Assembly: GCF_028768465.1 (NCBI RefSeq)
Contig: NZ_CP118225.1
Coordinates: 3,825,001-3,889,000 of the forward strand
Direction of reading: 5' to 3'
DNA: 64,000 nucleotides
From: Rhodopirellula sp. P2
GTDB lineage: Bacteria > Planctomycetota > Planctomycetia > Pirellulales > Pirellulaceae
Positions 34,414 to 42,576 of this stretch are shown here, in pieces; position 1 is the stretch's first letter; each line of letters opens with the position of its first letter. Position numbers and translations under genes: made by a program. The notes under the pieces were generated by a model. It was not told where the DNA came from, searched no databases, and worked only from the letters and a program-made list of their open reading frames with translations.

Positions 34414-34745
34414 CAAGCTTCTCCGTTTGAAGCGGGGATACTTTGCGAGGTTGGGCAGAGTCGCCCAAATTCCTCGCGAGGGGGAACAAGTACTGTGTGA
34501 GGGAAATGACGTTTGGATCAATTGATCCGCCATTGTTGGTAGCCAATCCGCGAGAAAAATTTGCGACTTGGGGGACCGCTTCTGATTATTCTAACGTCCA
34601 TGCGATGCGGCTAGTGAGGATCGCTCCAATTGTATCGTGTTGTTCCCTGACAATGGGCTCAATCTGATGGCAAGGTTTCCCCCAAACGCACAATTGCGTT
34701 GAAAGTTACAGCGTGTACCTGCTCCTTACCCGTTAGGAATTTCCA
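34414..34745. other. Divergent promoter region between redox-like protein and cysteine-rich protein
   Basis: 332 bases, more AT-rich than surroundings, with no gene. It must contain both promoters. TTGCGA and TTATTC lie about 19 bases apart near 34560-34590, but spacing is poor, so no promoter is claimed. The cysteine-rich gene has AGGAA about seven bases before its ATG. Confidence 0.5.
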
Positions 34746-35144
34746 ATGAATTTCGCTCGTTTCTTTGCCGCTGCTGCGGTTGCTGTTTGTGTTTCGTTCG
34801 CTTCAACCGCCAGCGCTTGCGGCCTGCTCGGCTGTGGCAGCGACTGCTGCGAAGCCGCTCCCGTGTGCTGCGAAGCACCCGCACCGGTTTGCTGCGAACC
34901 AGCTCCCGTGTGCTGCCCACCGGCACCTGTGAAGGTCTCGTGGTGCGTCAAGAATCCTTTGACCTGCTGCCCTGTTGAAGTCAGCGCCTGCGTTCCTGCT
35001 TGCTGCGAAAACGTGATCCCTGAAATGGTTTGCTGCAAGAAGGGTTTCTTGGGCCGCAAGGTCATGACTTTCAAGTTCCCTTGCTGTGACACTTGCGTGG
35101 ACGTCGTCTTCACGCCACTGGGCCGCGTCATCGTTCGCGACTGA
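34746..35144 (+). CDS. Secreted cysteine-rich protein (22 Cys of 132)
   Basis: A 132-residue protein with a signal peptide (MNFARFFAAAAVAVCVSFAS, cleaved near ASA). The mature part is built of CC pairs, with four near-identical blocks (APVCCE, APVCCEP, APVCCPP and similar) at ~38-60, then LTCC, PACC, MVCC and FPCCDTC. It has 21 cysteines after the leader. It ends TPLGRVIVRD. There is no recognisable family; Cys-Cys pairs and prolines suggest a structural, cross-linked envelope protein or metal binder. A strong terminator follows. It lies opposite a thioredoxin-like CxxC protein across a shared promoter region. Confidence 0.85.
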   Translation: MNFARFFAAAAVAVCVSFASTASACGLLGCGSDCCEAAPVCCEAPAPVCCEPAPVCCPPAPVKVSWCVKNPLTCCPVEVSACVPACCENVIPEMVCCKKGFLGRKVMTFKFPCCDTCVDVVFTPLGRVIVRD

Positions 35145-35206
35145 TTGGGAACGGCTGGCCGGATCACCGACCCGCCACAATTGAACAACGTCTTTAAGAC
35201 GACTAC

Positions 35207-35240
35207 AAAGCCGGTTGAGTTTTCAGCCGGCTTTCTTTCT
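35207..35240 (+). terminator. Rho-independent terminator
   Basis: Stem AAAGCCGG / CCGGCTTT (35207-35234) with a loop and a following TCTTTCT stretch. It lies 63 bases after the stop of the cysteine-rich gene and just before the DUF952 gene, isolating the two. Confidence 0.75.
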
Positions 35241-35250
35241 GCGCAGTGCC

Positions 35251-35586
35251 ATGTCCAGCAACCAACTGTCCAACGACCCGCCCACCGTCGTTTGTAAAAT
35301 TGCAACCCAGCAGCAATGGGAGCAAATGCAAGCCACGGGCGTCCTTCTGCCAGCACCGATTGATGTCAGCGATGGCTTCATTCATCTGTCGAGTGAGCAA
35401 CAAGTCCCCGGAACATTGGCGGCTCACTTCGCCGGCCAGACCGGGTTGGTGGTGCTGCACATCCGTGTCGCTGAGATCGAGGCGAATTTACGATGGGAGG
35501 AATCACGCGGAGGCGACCGCTTCCCACACCTCTATGCGGAGCTGCCGCTCTCGGCGGTCGAACGAGTCGAATCGGTGTTGACCTGA
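35251..35586 (+). CDS. DUF952 family protein
   Basis: A 111-residue protein of the DUF952 (PF06108) family. Landmarks: VCKIATQQQWEQMQATGVLL, then SDGFIHLSSEQQVPGTLAAH, LVVLHIRVAEIE, and FPHLYAELPLSAV near the end. The fold relates to ADP-ribosyltransferase-like or glutathione-transferase-associated domains; no confirmed function. The start at 35251 was chosen since homology begins soon after. The 3' end overlaps the next minus-strand gene by 55 bases. Confidence 0.88.
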   Translation: MSSNQLSNDPPTVVCKIATQQQWEQMQATGVLLPAPIDVSDGFIHLSSEQQVPGTLAAHFAGQTGLVVLHIRVAEIEANLRWEESRGGDRFPHLYAELPLSAVERVESVLT

Positions 35587-35906
35587 TTCGGCAACGATCG
35601 CGCAGCCGAGTTTTCGTGGCCGCGAGCGTGTTGCAGTGTCCAGCCCCAATAGCGAAGCCATCGCAAACCGCCCCACGCCGACGCGATGAACATGAATCCG
35701 CAAAACACAGAAGCGAGCATCAGACCCAGGATGACTTCTTCCAAGATTGCTAAGTAACCGAGTCCGAGAACAATGCAGGACGCCAACCAGATCAAAAGCC
35801 CACCCAATCCGGCAGCGAAGCTTTTCCTGTCCACGGCACGCCAAGTTTGGAACCAACCTTGGTTGGTCGGAAGCTGAGCAGATGAATGGTCAGGCGGCAG
35901 GTCCAT
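35532..35906 (-). CDS. Small membrane protein of unknown function
   Basis: A 124-residue protein with two hydrophobic segments (AAGLGGLLIWLASCIVLGLG, and VILGLMLASVFCGFMFIASA). The N-terminal ~25 residues are polar (MDLPPDHSSAQLPTNQGWFQ) and the tail is charged. No family recognised. It follows tag on the same strand after 29 bases and may share its transcript. It overlaps the end of the DUF952 gene on the other strand. Confidence 0.6.
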   Translation of the reverse strand: MDLPPDHSSAQLPTNQGWFQTWRAVDRKSFAAGLGGLLIWLASCIVLGLGYLAILEEVILGLMLASVFCGFMFIASAWGGLRWLRYWGWTLQHARGHENSAARSLPNQVNTDSTRSTAESGSSA

Positions 35907-35935
35907 GCTGGTCTCCTTCCACGGGATCCCGCGGC

Positions 35936-36529
35936 TCACATCGATTGAATCAAGGGATGTCGATGGCAGCCAACCAAATGATCGTTGACCATGCCGGACG
36001 CCTGCATCAGAGCATAACAGGTCGTTGGTCCGACGAATTTCCAACCGGACTTCTTCAGCACGCGGCTCATCTTGGTTGACTCGTCGGTGATCGCCGGGAC
36101 TTGATCGAGTCTTCGATAGACCCGTTGTTTCTCAGGGGCGAATTGCCAAAGCAACTCGGCAAGCGACTCACCATCATCCAGCAACGCTCGCATCGTCCGA
36201 GCGTTCTGAATCGCGGCTTCCATTTTGGCTCGGTTTCGGATGATCCGAGCATCGATCATCAGTCGCTCAACATCGGACGGCGTGAACTTCGCGAGCCGAT
36301 GCGGATCGAAGCCAGCGAAGCATTCCCGGAACGCTTCGCGGCGTTTCAAAATCGTGATCCAAGACAGGCCGCACTGAAAACCTTCCAAGCAGATCTTTTC
36401 AAACAGACGGAGATCGTCTCGGACAGGGACGCCCCACTCCTCGTCGTGGTAGCGGATGTAGACCGCGTCGGGACCGCACCAGCCACAGCGAGCATTGCCT
36501 TCTTCGTCGGTGAGGAGATCCTGTGGCAC
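35936..36529 (-). CDS. tag: DNA-3-methyladenine glycosylase I
   Basis: A 197-residue Tag protein, removing 3-methyladenine from alkylated DNA. Landmarks: CGWCGPDAVYIRYHDEEWGV (first zinc cysteine and substrate pocket), FEKICLEGFQCGLSWITIL, the catalytic-region loop GFDPHRLAKFTPSDVERLM, KKSGWKFVGPTTCYALMQAS, and the C-terminal zinc ligands in VGCHRH. Length is normal. It lies 36 bases downstream of the long helical protein and probably shares its transcript, though with no clear functional link. Confidence 0.95.
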   Translation of the reverse strand: MPQDLLTDEEGNARCGWCGPDAVYIRYHDEEWGVPVRDDLRLFEKICLEGFQCGLSWITILKRREAFRECFAGFDPHRLAKFTPSDVERLMIDARIIRNRAKMEAAIQNARTMRALLDDGESLAELLWQFAPEKQRVYRRLDQVPAITDESTKMSRVLKKSGWKFVGPTTCYALMQASGMVNDHLVGCHRHPLIQSM

Positions 36530-36565
36530 GTCGCTGGACTGTTGCTCAGTGGAAGCGAAACGGAC

Positions 36566-37807
36566 CTACACCAGCGAGTCACCGCGAGCGTAGCGGCCGA
36601 GGGTTTGCTGGTATTTCTTCTTGCCTTCCTCGACGCTTTTGCGAATTGCCTTGGTGCTCTCTTCGCTTTCTTTGCGGAGTTCAGCGATCATCTGCAGCGA
36701 TTCGATTTGGAAACCGCTGATCGCGTCGACCAGTTTCTGCACCGACTCGGGATCGATCGTGCTTCCGTAACCGGCTTTCAAAGCGGCACGTTCCAATTCG
36801 CGACCCAAGCCAGCGATGTCTTCCAGTCCCTTGTTCACGCCTTCTTTCATGGCCTCGGTGGCCTGGGTGACTTCGTGCAAACCATGTTGGCTGGTGTAGA
36901 CCGTGCCCAGGATCGTGAAGACGTGTTCGTTGGTGGTGAAGAACGTCACGGCGCGACGGAACACACGTTCCTTCACATCGTGAGTTTGTTTCAGTTTGGT
37001 GATCAGCGTTTCACCGACGTCGTAACCAACCTCGAGGTTCTCAGCGATGTCCTTGAGCAATTGGTAGGTTTTGTCCTCTTCCTCAAATTTGTGACGCGCT
37101 TCGTCGCGTCGCAATTGCAGTTGGCTCTTGCCCGCTTGGTCTTCTCCTGCGTAGTTGTCGAGCGCCTCTTGCGCGGTTGCCAACCCATCTTTGGCGGCTT
37201 CTAGAATCGGAGCGTGGGTGTCCAGCAATTCGCGAGCGAGCACTTCGGCTTCCTTGAGCGCGAAGCGGAAGTCGATGTACGCGTCCATGATCTGTTCTTC
37301 GATCTTCAACGCATCCTTCGTGTCTTTGGCGACCTCGCCGTAGACTTCCGCGATTTTTTCAAATCGATCGCTGGGGGTTCCGCGACGGAGTTTCATCCAC
37401 CAGTTCGAAACCTTTTCGGTGCCGCTGATCTTTCCATCGTCCAATTGTGAGATCAGACGCTTGCTGTCCTCGCGGACCGAATCGAACATCTGGGTGATGT
37501 CCATGTAGCGGTTGCCGATCTGGACCGATTCGATGTTGTCACGGACGAGTGCGTTGAACGAACTCATGTGTTTGATCACGTCCGCGATTGCCAGCACCTT
37601 GGCTTCGTCCAGATGCCGAACACCTTCGAGCAAGCTGAGCAGTTCTTGGGGGGCCGTGTTTTCGGCCGCGCCAAACTTCTTCAGCGTTTCGAGGGCACTG
37701 TCCAGGTACTGGCGCATGGATTGAGTGTCACGCTGCGTCGCCGGAGCGGCCGGCGTGGTTTGTTGGGCGGACTCTGCCGGAGCAGAGGCTTTGGCTTGCT
37801 GGCTCAT
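36566..37807 (-). CDS. Long helical protein, TelA-like (unknown function)
   Basis: A 413-residue, almost wholly alpha-helical, charge-rich protein with no leader or membrane segment; the start at 37807 begins MSQQAKASAPAES. Segments: MRQYLDSALETLKKFGA, SNWWMKLRRGTPSDRFEKIA, a long central coiled coil (QLQLRRDEARHKFEEEDKTY), TNEHVFTILGTVYTSQHG, and KSVEEGKKKYQQTLGRYARG at the end. The shape resembles toxic-anion-resistance (TelA) proteins, but signature residues are not certain. It faces a small tail-anchored protein and a second long helical protein across a 423-base gap, suggesting a shared, uncharacterised system. Confidence 0.55.
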   Translation of the reverse strand: MSQQAKASAPAESAQQTTPAAPATQRDTQSMRQYLDSALETLKKFGAAENTAPQELLSLLEGVRHLDEAKVLAIADVIKHMSSFNALVRDNIESVQIGNRYMDITQMFDSVREDSKRLISQLDDGKISGTEKVSNWWMKLRRGTPSDRFEKIAEVYGEVAKDTKDALKIEEQIMDAYIDFRFALKEAEVLARELLDTHAPILEAAKDGLATAQEALDNYAGEDQAGKSQLQLRRDEARHKFEEEDKTYQLLKDIAENLEVGYDVGETLITKLKQTHDVKERVFRRAVTFFTTNEHVFTILGTVYTSQHGLHEVTQATEAMKEGVNKGLEDIAGLGRELERAALKAGYGSTIDPESVQKLVDAISGFQIESLQMIAELRKESEESTKAIRKSVEEGKKKYQQTLGRYARGDSLV

Positions 37808-38230
37808 GACCAAGAACTCGTGCGTAAAAATAGAAACGTGAAAAGGAAACTCATTCTCGGGGGACGCATCCAAGGCAGGATGTTCCGCCGCGAGATTGTA
37901 CCATTGCCCAGCTTGGCGGATTTTTACCACCGATCAGGGCGCATCAAATTGATCGTGTCAGTTGGACGTCACGGGAAACCACCCTGCCCCATTGGCGTGG
38001 AACGTGAAGAGGCGGGAAAGTCGTTTCCAGGACCCTGGTTAGACTACGTTGCTCTGCAACCAGGGGCAATCATACGAAAGCGGAACAGACCACTCCCGCG
38101 ATGCCGCGACTCAGCGATACAATTCATTCCGCAGCATCACGAAAGACTTGTTCGATTTGCAGCGCCTCGAAGATCGCGATGAACGGCCTTCTTCATTCAA
38201 CGCCAACCACTTTTCTCCATTCTCGTCCTC
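37808..38230. other. Divergent promoter region of the helical-protein cluster
   Basis: 423 bases between two divergent genes, with no supported gene. It contains a CCTGG...CCAGG inverted pair near 38030-38065 (CAGGACCCTGG and CCAGGGG). No promoter is certain. The length suggests that both halves of the cluster are controlled from here. Confidence 0.5.
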
Positions 38231-38647
38231 ATGGCCAACGCTCAAGCACAAGCGACCGCACCGTCCACCATGGAACAGCTGCGCGAACGACGCGCGGCGA
38301 CCAAACTGCCTGGCGAAGACCTGACGATCGCGGAAACCTTGCGGGTCATGGACGTGGCTCGTGAATTGCGGGACCGGCGTTCCACCGCCGAAGACATGTT
38401 TCGTTCCGACGACGTCCGGATTCAATTGCGTGAAAAGCTGATGCGAACCGCAGCGTTGTCTGGCGATCACGTCAGTGCGGCGGAGATCGACGCCGCGATT
38501 GATCAATACCTGTCCAATCTTCACACCTACGAAAAACCCCAGCCCGGGTTCAAAAAGTTTGTCGCCTATTGCTGGATTTGGCGAACTCGGATCGCCATGG
38601 CCGCAACGACGGTCGCCGCCGCGGGAGCTTGGTACTTTTTTTCCTGA
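38231..38647 (+). CDS. Small tail-anchored DUF6384-like protein
   Basis: A 138-residue protein. The first ~110 residues are soluble and helical (EDLTIAETLRVMDVARELRD, then RIQLREKLMRTAALSGDHVS, DAAIDQYLSNLHTYEKPQPG). The C-terminus is one hydrophobic segment (FVAYCWIWRTRIAMAATTVA, to YFFS), so it is probably tail-anchored in a membrane. It resembles the DUF6384 family as I recall it; not verified. The next gene starts 78 bases later on the same strand, so they probably form an operon. Confidence 0.6.
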   Translation: MANAQAQATAPSTMEQLRERRAATKLPGEDLTIAETLRVMDVARELRDRRSTAEDMFRSDDVRIQLREKLMRTAALSGDHVSAAEIDAAIDQYLSNLHTYEKPQPGFKKFVAYCWIWRTRIAMAATTVAAAGAWYFFS

Positions 38648-38725
38648 GCCGACCTCGGTCTTCACTTCGATCTCGCTGCCTCCTCGCGTTTTTTGCAAAC
38701 GTTCCTTTCTCCCCCTCGTCTCGCC

Positions 38726-40144
38726 ATGCCGCTGACCGGACCCACCGTCCATCAACAACTGCTGACGGCTTACAACCAAGCCGCCGTGAAATTGGAACAG
38801 TTCCGTTCTCAGTTGGGTGACTTTCAGTCGACCCAAGACACGTTGCAAAATCAGCGGGAAGAGACGCTGCGCAGTTTGGCTCAGCACTACCTGCCGGAGT
38901 TGACCACCGAAGCGATCCAGGAGACCTGGTCCGAGGTGCGACCCTCGATGGCCGAAATTCTATTGCGAAAACAGGACCATGCACGGCGATTGCACGAGGA
39001 CCTGGAGGCCGACACGCATGGACGAGAGACCCAAGAAGCCGCGCTGGCGGAGCTGAATGAATCGATCGAGTTGGCCGAAGCGAAGCAAGAAGAACTGATC
39101 ACCGCCGTCGAGCAAACGCTCCGAGAGAACCCCGGTTTTGTGACTCTGTCGGACCGCGCCGCCATGGCCGAGGCCGCGCTGGAACGCGCCGAAGCCAACT
39201 TGGACGAAATCAGTCAAGATGCCGCGAGAAAGCTGCCGGCGTACGAAGAGTGCAATCTGTTCAGCTACTTGAAGGACCGAAAATTTGGAACGTCCGAGTA
39301 CACCCACCGTGGGCTCACGCGGCGGATGGACCGCTGGGTTGCCAAGCTGACCAAGTACCACGAATCCAAACGCAACTACGACTACTTGACGACCACTCCC
39401 GAGACGATGCGAACGATCATCGCGGAAGATCGGGAGGCTCTCGAAACCGTCATGGAAGAGCTGGCGAAATATCGAGACGATGCCGCTGCCCAACACGGAT
39501 TGGATCAACACCTTCGCGAAGTGCGGACGCTCCATCGGCAACGCGATGCGACGCTGAAGGATCTCGACGAGTGGACGCAGCGTTGTGAACAAACACAGGC
39601 CAAGCTGACCGAGCTCGAGACGCCGCAGTGTTCGTATTACCAAGAAGCGATCGATCTGTTCCGTGACATGCTGGCTCGGACCGACACACATGAACTTCGC
39701 CAGCAAGCCCGGCGGACGCCCGAGATCACCGACGATCAAATCGTCGCGTCGCTACGTGGGATCGAAACCCGCATGGACGAGACGGAGTTGTCGAGCAATC
39801 GGCATCAGGATGAAATGGTGGAGCAGCAACAAATCCATCAAGCGATTGGCCGATTGATTCAGCGATTTCGTGCGTCGGGTTACGAGCAAGCTCGTTGTCA
39901 GTTCTCGGACATGCTCGATGTGCTGACGCCGCTGGATCGAGCCCGCACGGCACACGATGTGGACGACCTCTGGAATTCCATCCGGCGGATGCAAAGTTGG
40001 GGGCCAACGGCGATGGATCGAGTCACCAACGTCGCGACGCATCCCATGACGCAGGTCCTGGTCAACGCAATGGCGCATGCTGCCGCTGGTGCGATGAGCG
40101 AGCACGCTCGCCGCGCCGGTCGACGCACCCGTCGTCGCCGCTGA
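38726..40144 (+). CDS. Long coiled-coil protein of unknown function
   Basis: A 472-residue protein rich in E, Q, R and A, with extended coiled coils: LEQFRSQLGDFQSTQDTLQN, ELNESIELAEAKQEELITAV, RAEANLDEISQDAARKLPAY-type stretch, and TLHRQRDATLKDLDEWTQRC. A short conserved-looking core (NLFSYLKDRKFGTSEYTHRG, then LTRRMDRWVAKLTKYHESKR) interrupts the helices. It ends with an arginine-rich tail (RAGRRTRRRR) after a small-residue segment (VNAMAHAAAGAM). No leader or catalytic motif. It follows the DUF6384-like gene and faces another helical protein, so the three likely act together; role unknown. Confidence 0.65.
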   Translation: MPLTGPTVHQQLLTAYNQAAVKLEQFRSQLGDFQSTQDTLQNQREETLRSLAQHYLPELTTEAIQETWSEVRPSMAEILLRKQDHARRLHEDLEADTHGRETQEAALAELNESIELAEAKQEELITAVEQTLRENPGFVTLSDRAAMAEAALERAEANLDEISQDAARKLPAYEECNLFSYLKDRKFGTSEYTHRGLTRRMDRWVAKLTKYHESKRNYDYLTTTPETMRTIIAEDREALETVMEELAKYRDDAAAQHGLDQHLREVRTLHRQRDATLKDLDEWTQRCEQTQAKLTELETPQCSYYQEAIDLFRDMLARTDTHELRQQARRTPEITDDQIVASLRGIETRMDETELSSNRHQDEMVEQQQIHQAIGRLIQRFRASGYEQARCQFSDMLDVLTPLDRARTAHDVDDLWNSIRRMQSWGPTAMDRVTNVATHPMTQVLVNAMAHAAAGAMSEHARRAGRRTRRRR

Positions 40145-40510
40145 TCGCTTTCGAATCGCGTGGTCCGTGTTGGGTCTCGAGTCGCTTCTCGCTTCTCCCT
40201 ATCGCGGAGGTCGTGCCGTTTTGAAGTCGTGACTTGCAGGACCCCGCCCGCTGAAAACGGGAGGGGTCGGAAAACGAGCGTTCAGCGAGCTTTCCGGGGG
40301 AGGGTAATTCACGCCGCCTCCCATGCCCGTCCCTCACCCTCGCGTACGCCTGAACGGCGTCGCGCGATCTGTCCCCCAACTTCGTTTCGGGAGAAGGGTT
40401 CGGGCCGTAGCGAAAGTCGTCAAGACTTTTGGTTTTCCCGCTATCAGCAAAACGCTTGCCGAGTTTCGCTACCCTGAAATCAAGCTGTAACAGACCACTG
40501 GTTGGCAAAA
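40145..40510. repeat. Gene-free stretch with small dispersed repeats
   Basis: No gene is supported. A hairpin lies at 40240-40268 (GACCCCGCCCG ... CGGGAGGGGTC). Around 40410-40430 the text GTAGCGAAAGTCGTCAAGAC has its reverse-like partner (GTCAAGACTTTTGG), the look of a dispersed planctomycete intergenic repeat. GC-rich tracts such as CCCTCACCCTCGCG are present too. Confidence 0.5.
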
Positions 40511-40552
40511 CAAGAAAAAGCCACGCTTGGATGATGGGCATCCAGGCGTGGC
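40511..40552 (-). terminator. Rho-independent terminator
   Basis: On the minus strand the stem GCCACGCCTGGATG pairs with CATCCAAGCGTGGC (40520-40552, one mismatch), followed by UUUUUCUUG (40511-40519). It lies 56 bases after the stop of the PPIase gene. Confidence 0.88.
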
Positions 40553-40607
40553 CGATGTTGTTGTCTGAGCGATCTTGCTCAGAGAAATCGTTGAGTGTTC
40601 CCGGCGA

Positions 40608-42416
40608 TCAGCGAGTGCCGTTGCTCTCGGCCGCCACGCGTGGGATTTCTTTGGCAGCGACGAAGAAGTTGTCGATCTCAGCTGTTTGCTTGAGTTGGTC
40701 GTATTTCAGACCCATCGCCACGTTCATTTTCTTTTCGATCAGAACGCTGCGAAGTTCTTCTTGGACCGCATTGAAGTCCGAAACAACGGGCTCGGTGAAT
40801 CCTTGGCAACGCAGGATGATGTACTTGTCGCCGGTTGCGATGATGCCACTGAGGTCGCCGGGCTTCATTTGGAAGACCTCTTTTTCAACCGAGGGTTGGC
40901 CACCGTGTTTGCGAATCGGTGGGACCTTCCCGAAGTTGCTGGAAGAAACCGGTTCGATGCTGTACTGGTTGGCCAGCTGGCCGAAGAATTGGTCCGTTGG
41001 GTTGTCGCGAGCCATCTCCCAAACCTTTTGGGCGCTGCGTTGGTCGGACAACACGCACGCCAGGACTTCGGCACGAGGTCCGTAGTGCGATTCGAAGCCT
41101 TGTTGCAGGTCTTCTTGGGTCAGGTTCGTTTCGTCTTCGACCAACTTCTTGAGTGCGACGCTCGGCCAGACCACATCTTCGATGTAAACCTCACGGGTAC
41201 CGGGGCCACCTTCGAGGACGGCAGCGAACCAGCCTTCGATGTCCGCGGATCCGTTGGCGTTCATGTAGCCAAAGCTGATCGCTGCTCGTTCGATCTCGAG
41301 TTTCAAGTCCTCGTTGCTGATCTTCTTGCCCGATTTCGCGAGCGCTTGAGTCAGCAGCTTGCGATTGATTTCGCCTTCCAAGACGCTTTCGCCATGACGC
41401 TTGATGCATTCGGCTGCCACGTTGGCGATCGAAACTTGCTGTCCGTTGATGATCGCGGCGACGCCGGGGTGCTTGGCTGATGCTTCGGCATCTCCCAGGA
41501 CTTTGACGACCTGAGCTTGCTCCTGAAGTTGGGCGAACAGCTGGCTGGCAGCCGTCTTCATTTTTTCGTCGCGGATTCGGTCGTTGATCTGTTCTTTGAT
41601 CGCGGGCAAGGCTTGCGGTGCTGGTTGACTGGCTGGCATCCGGCGAACGGCTTGCAGGAACATCCAGTGGTCGCCGACTGGCAACACATCGGAGACTTCC
41701 GCGACATCCAAAGCGAAGGCGGCATCTTCGATGGCTTGGTCACCCATGTAGCGGCGGATCGGTGGAATCAAACCACCGACGCTGGCACTGGTGGGGTCTT
41801 CGCTGAACTCCTTGGCAAGGCGAGCAAAGCTGCTTGGTTCGGCGACGGCTTGAGCATGCAATTGGGTGGCTTGCGATTTGTCTTGCACCATCACCATCCG
41901 GCATTTGATCGCTTCGCCATACTGTGAAACAAAGGCGCGGTTGAATTCTTCTTGCGTCACGACCACTTCATCGGCCACCAGCTTTCGCAGTGCCAGCATG
42001 GGCCAAATGATTTCACGGCTGTATTGATCCGGTGTGATGTCGCGTTCTTCTTGCAGCAATTGCAGGTAGCTTTCGACATTCAGGCCGAACTTCTTGGCGA
42101 CCCGAAAGATTTCGGTGCGAACCTCTTCGTTGGTGACGCCGAGTCCACGGCGTTTGCATTCCTGCATGATCAGGTGTCGGTTGATCAGGTTGTCCAGCAC
42201 ATCGGTCCCGTACCGCTCAACGCTGGCAGATGCCAATGCGTCACGTGAAATCGGGTCGGCATTGACCACGGCGACGACCGAGTTTTCCGCCGCTTCGACT
42301 CGCATGGTCGAAACGCCGCCCAGGATCGCCATGATGGCAGCGGTGAGCACAATGGCTCGCCGAATGAACGTGCGGGAAGACGTTGGGGGCAACGCCAAGT
42401 GTGATTGAATGGTCAT
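40608..42416 (-). CDS. SurA-like parvulin PPIase with tandem-duplicated modules
   Basis: A 602-residue periplasmic protein. A long leader (RRAIVLTAAIMAILGGVST, cleaved near VEAAE) is followed by two similar modules of about 290 residues. Each has a SurA-like N-terminal helical part (VNADPISRDALAS / INGQQVSIANVAA; LINRHLIMQECKRRGL / EINRKLLTQALAKSG) and a PpiC-type parvulin domain (module 1: FSEDPTSASVGGLIPPIRRY; module 2: SSSNFGKVPPIRKH). The duplication includes the REIIWPMLALRKLVADE / EDVVWPSVALKKLVEDE segment. It is probably an envelope chaperone for outer-membrane or secreted proteins. A strong terminator ends its transcript. Confidence 0.85.
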   Translation of the reverse strand: MTIQSHLALPPTSSRTFIRRAIVLTAAIMAILGGVSTMRVEAAENSVVAVVNADPISRDALASASVERYGTDVLDNLINRHLIMQECKRRGLGVTNEEVRTEIFRVAKKFGLNVESYLQLLQEERDITPDQYSREIIWPMLALRKLVADEVVVTQEEFNRAFVSQYGEAIKCRMVMVQDKSQATQLHAQAVAEPSSFARLAKEFSEDPTSASVGGLIPPIRRYMGDQAIEDAAFALDVAEVSDVLPVGDHWMFLQAVRRMPASQPAPQALPAIKEQINDRIRDEKMKTAASQLFAQLQEQAQVVKVLGDAEASAKHPGVAAIINGQQVSIANVAAECIKRHGESVLEGEINRKLLTQALAKSGKKISNEDLKLEIERAAISFGYMNANGSADIEGWFAAVLEGGPGTREVYIEDVVWPSVALKKLVEDETNLTQEDLQQGFESHYGPRAEVLACVLSDQRSAQKVWEMARDNPTDQFFGQLANQYSIEPVSSSNFGKVPPIRKHGGQPSVEKEVFQMKPGDLSGIIATGDKYIILRCQGFTEPVVSDFNAVQEELRSVLIEKKMNVAMGLKYDQLKQTAEIDNFFVAAKEIPRVAAESNGTR

Positions 42417-42576
42417 CTTCGGACATTCCTTTATCCGGGTGATTTTGGTCCTGAAGTCGCGACTTTAGGAAAATCACATTTTTGCCTCAAGTTCAATCAA
42501 ACCACGCAGCGACAGAAACGGCGGCAAAGAAGAGGCATCGCTGGTAAAGCGGGCGGTCTCGGCAGGTCAGGAAGGG

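Noticed and set aside
36566-37807. Confident assignment as TelA (toxic anion resistance)
   Set aside because: The helical pattern is similar but signature residues could not be confirmed by eye.
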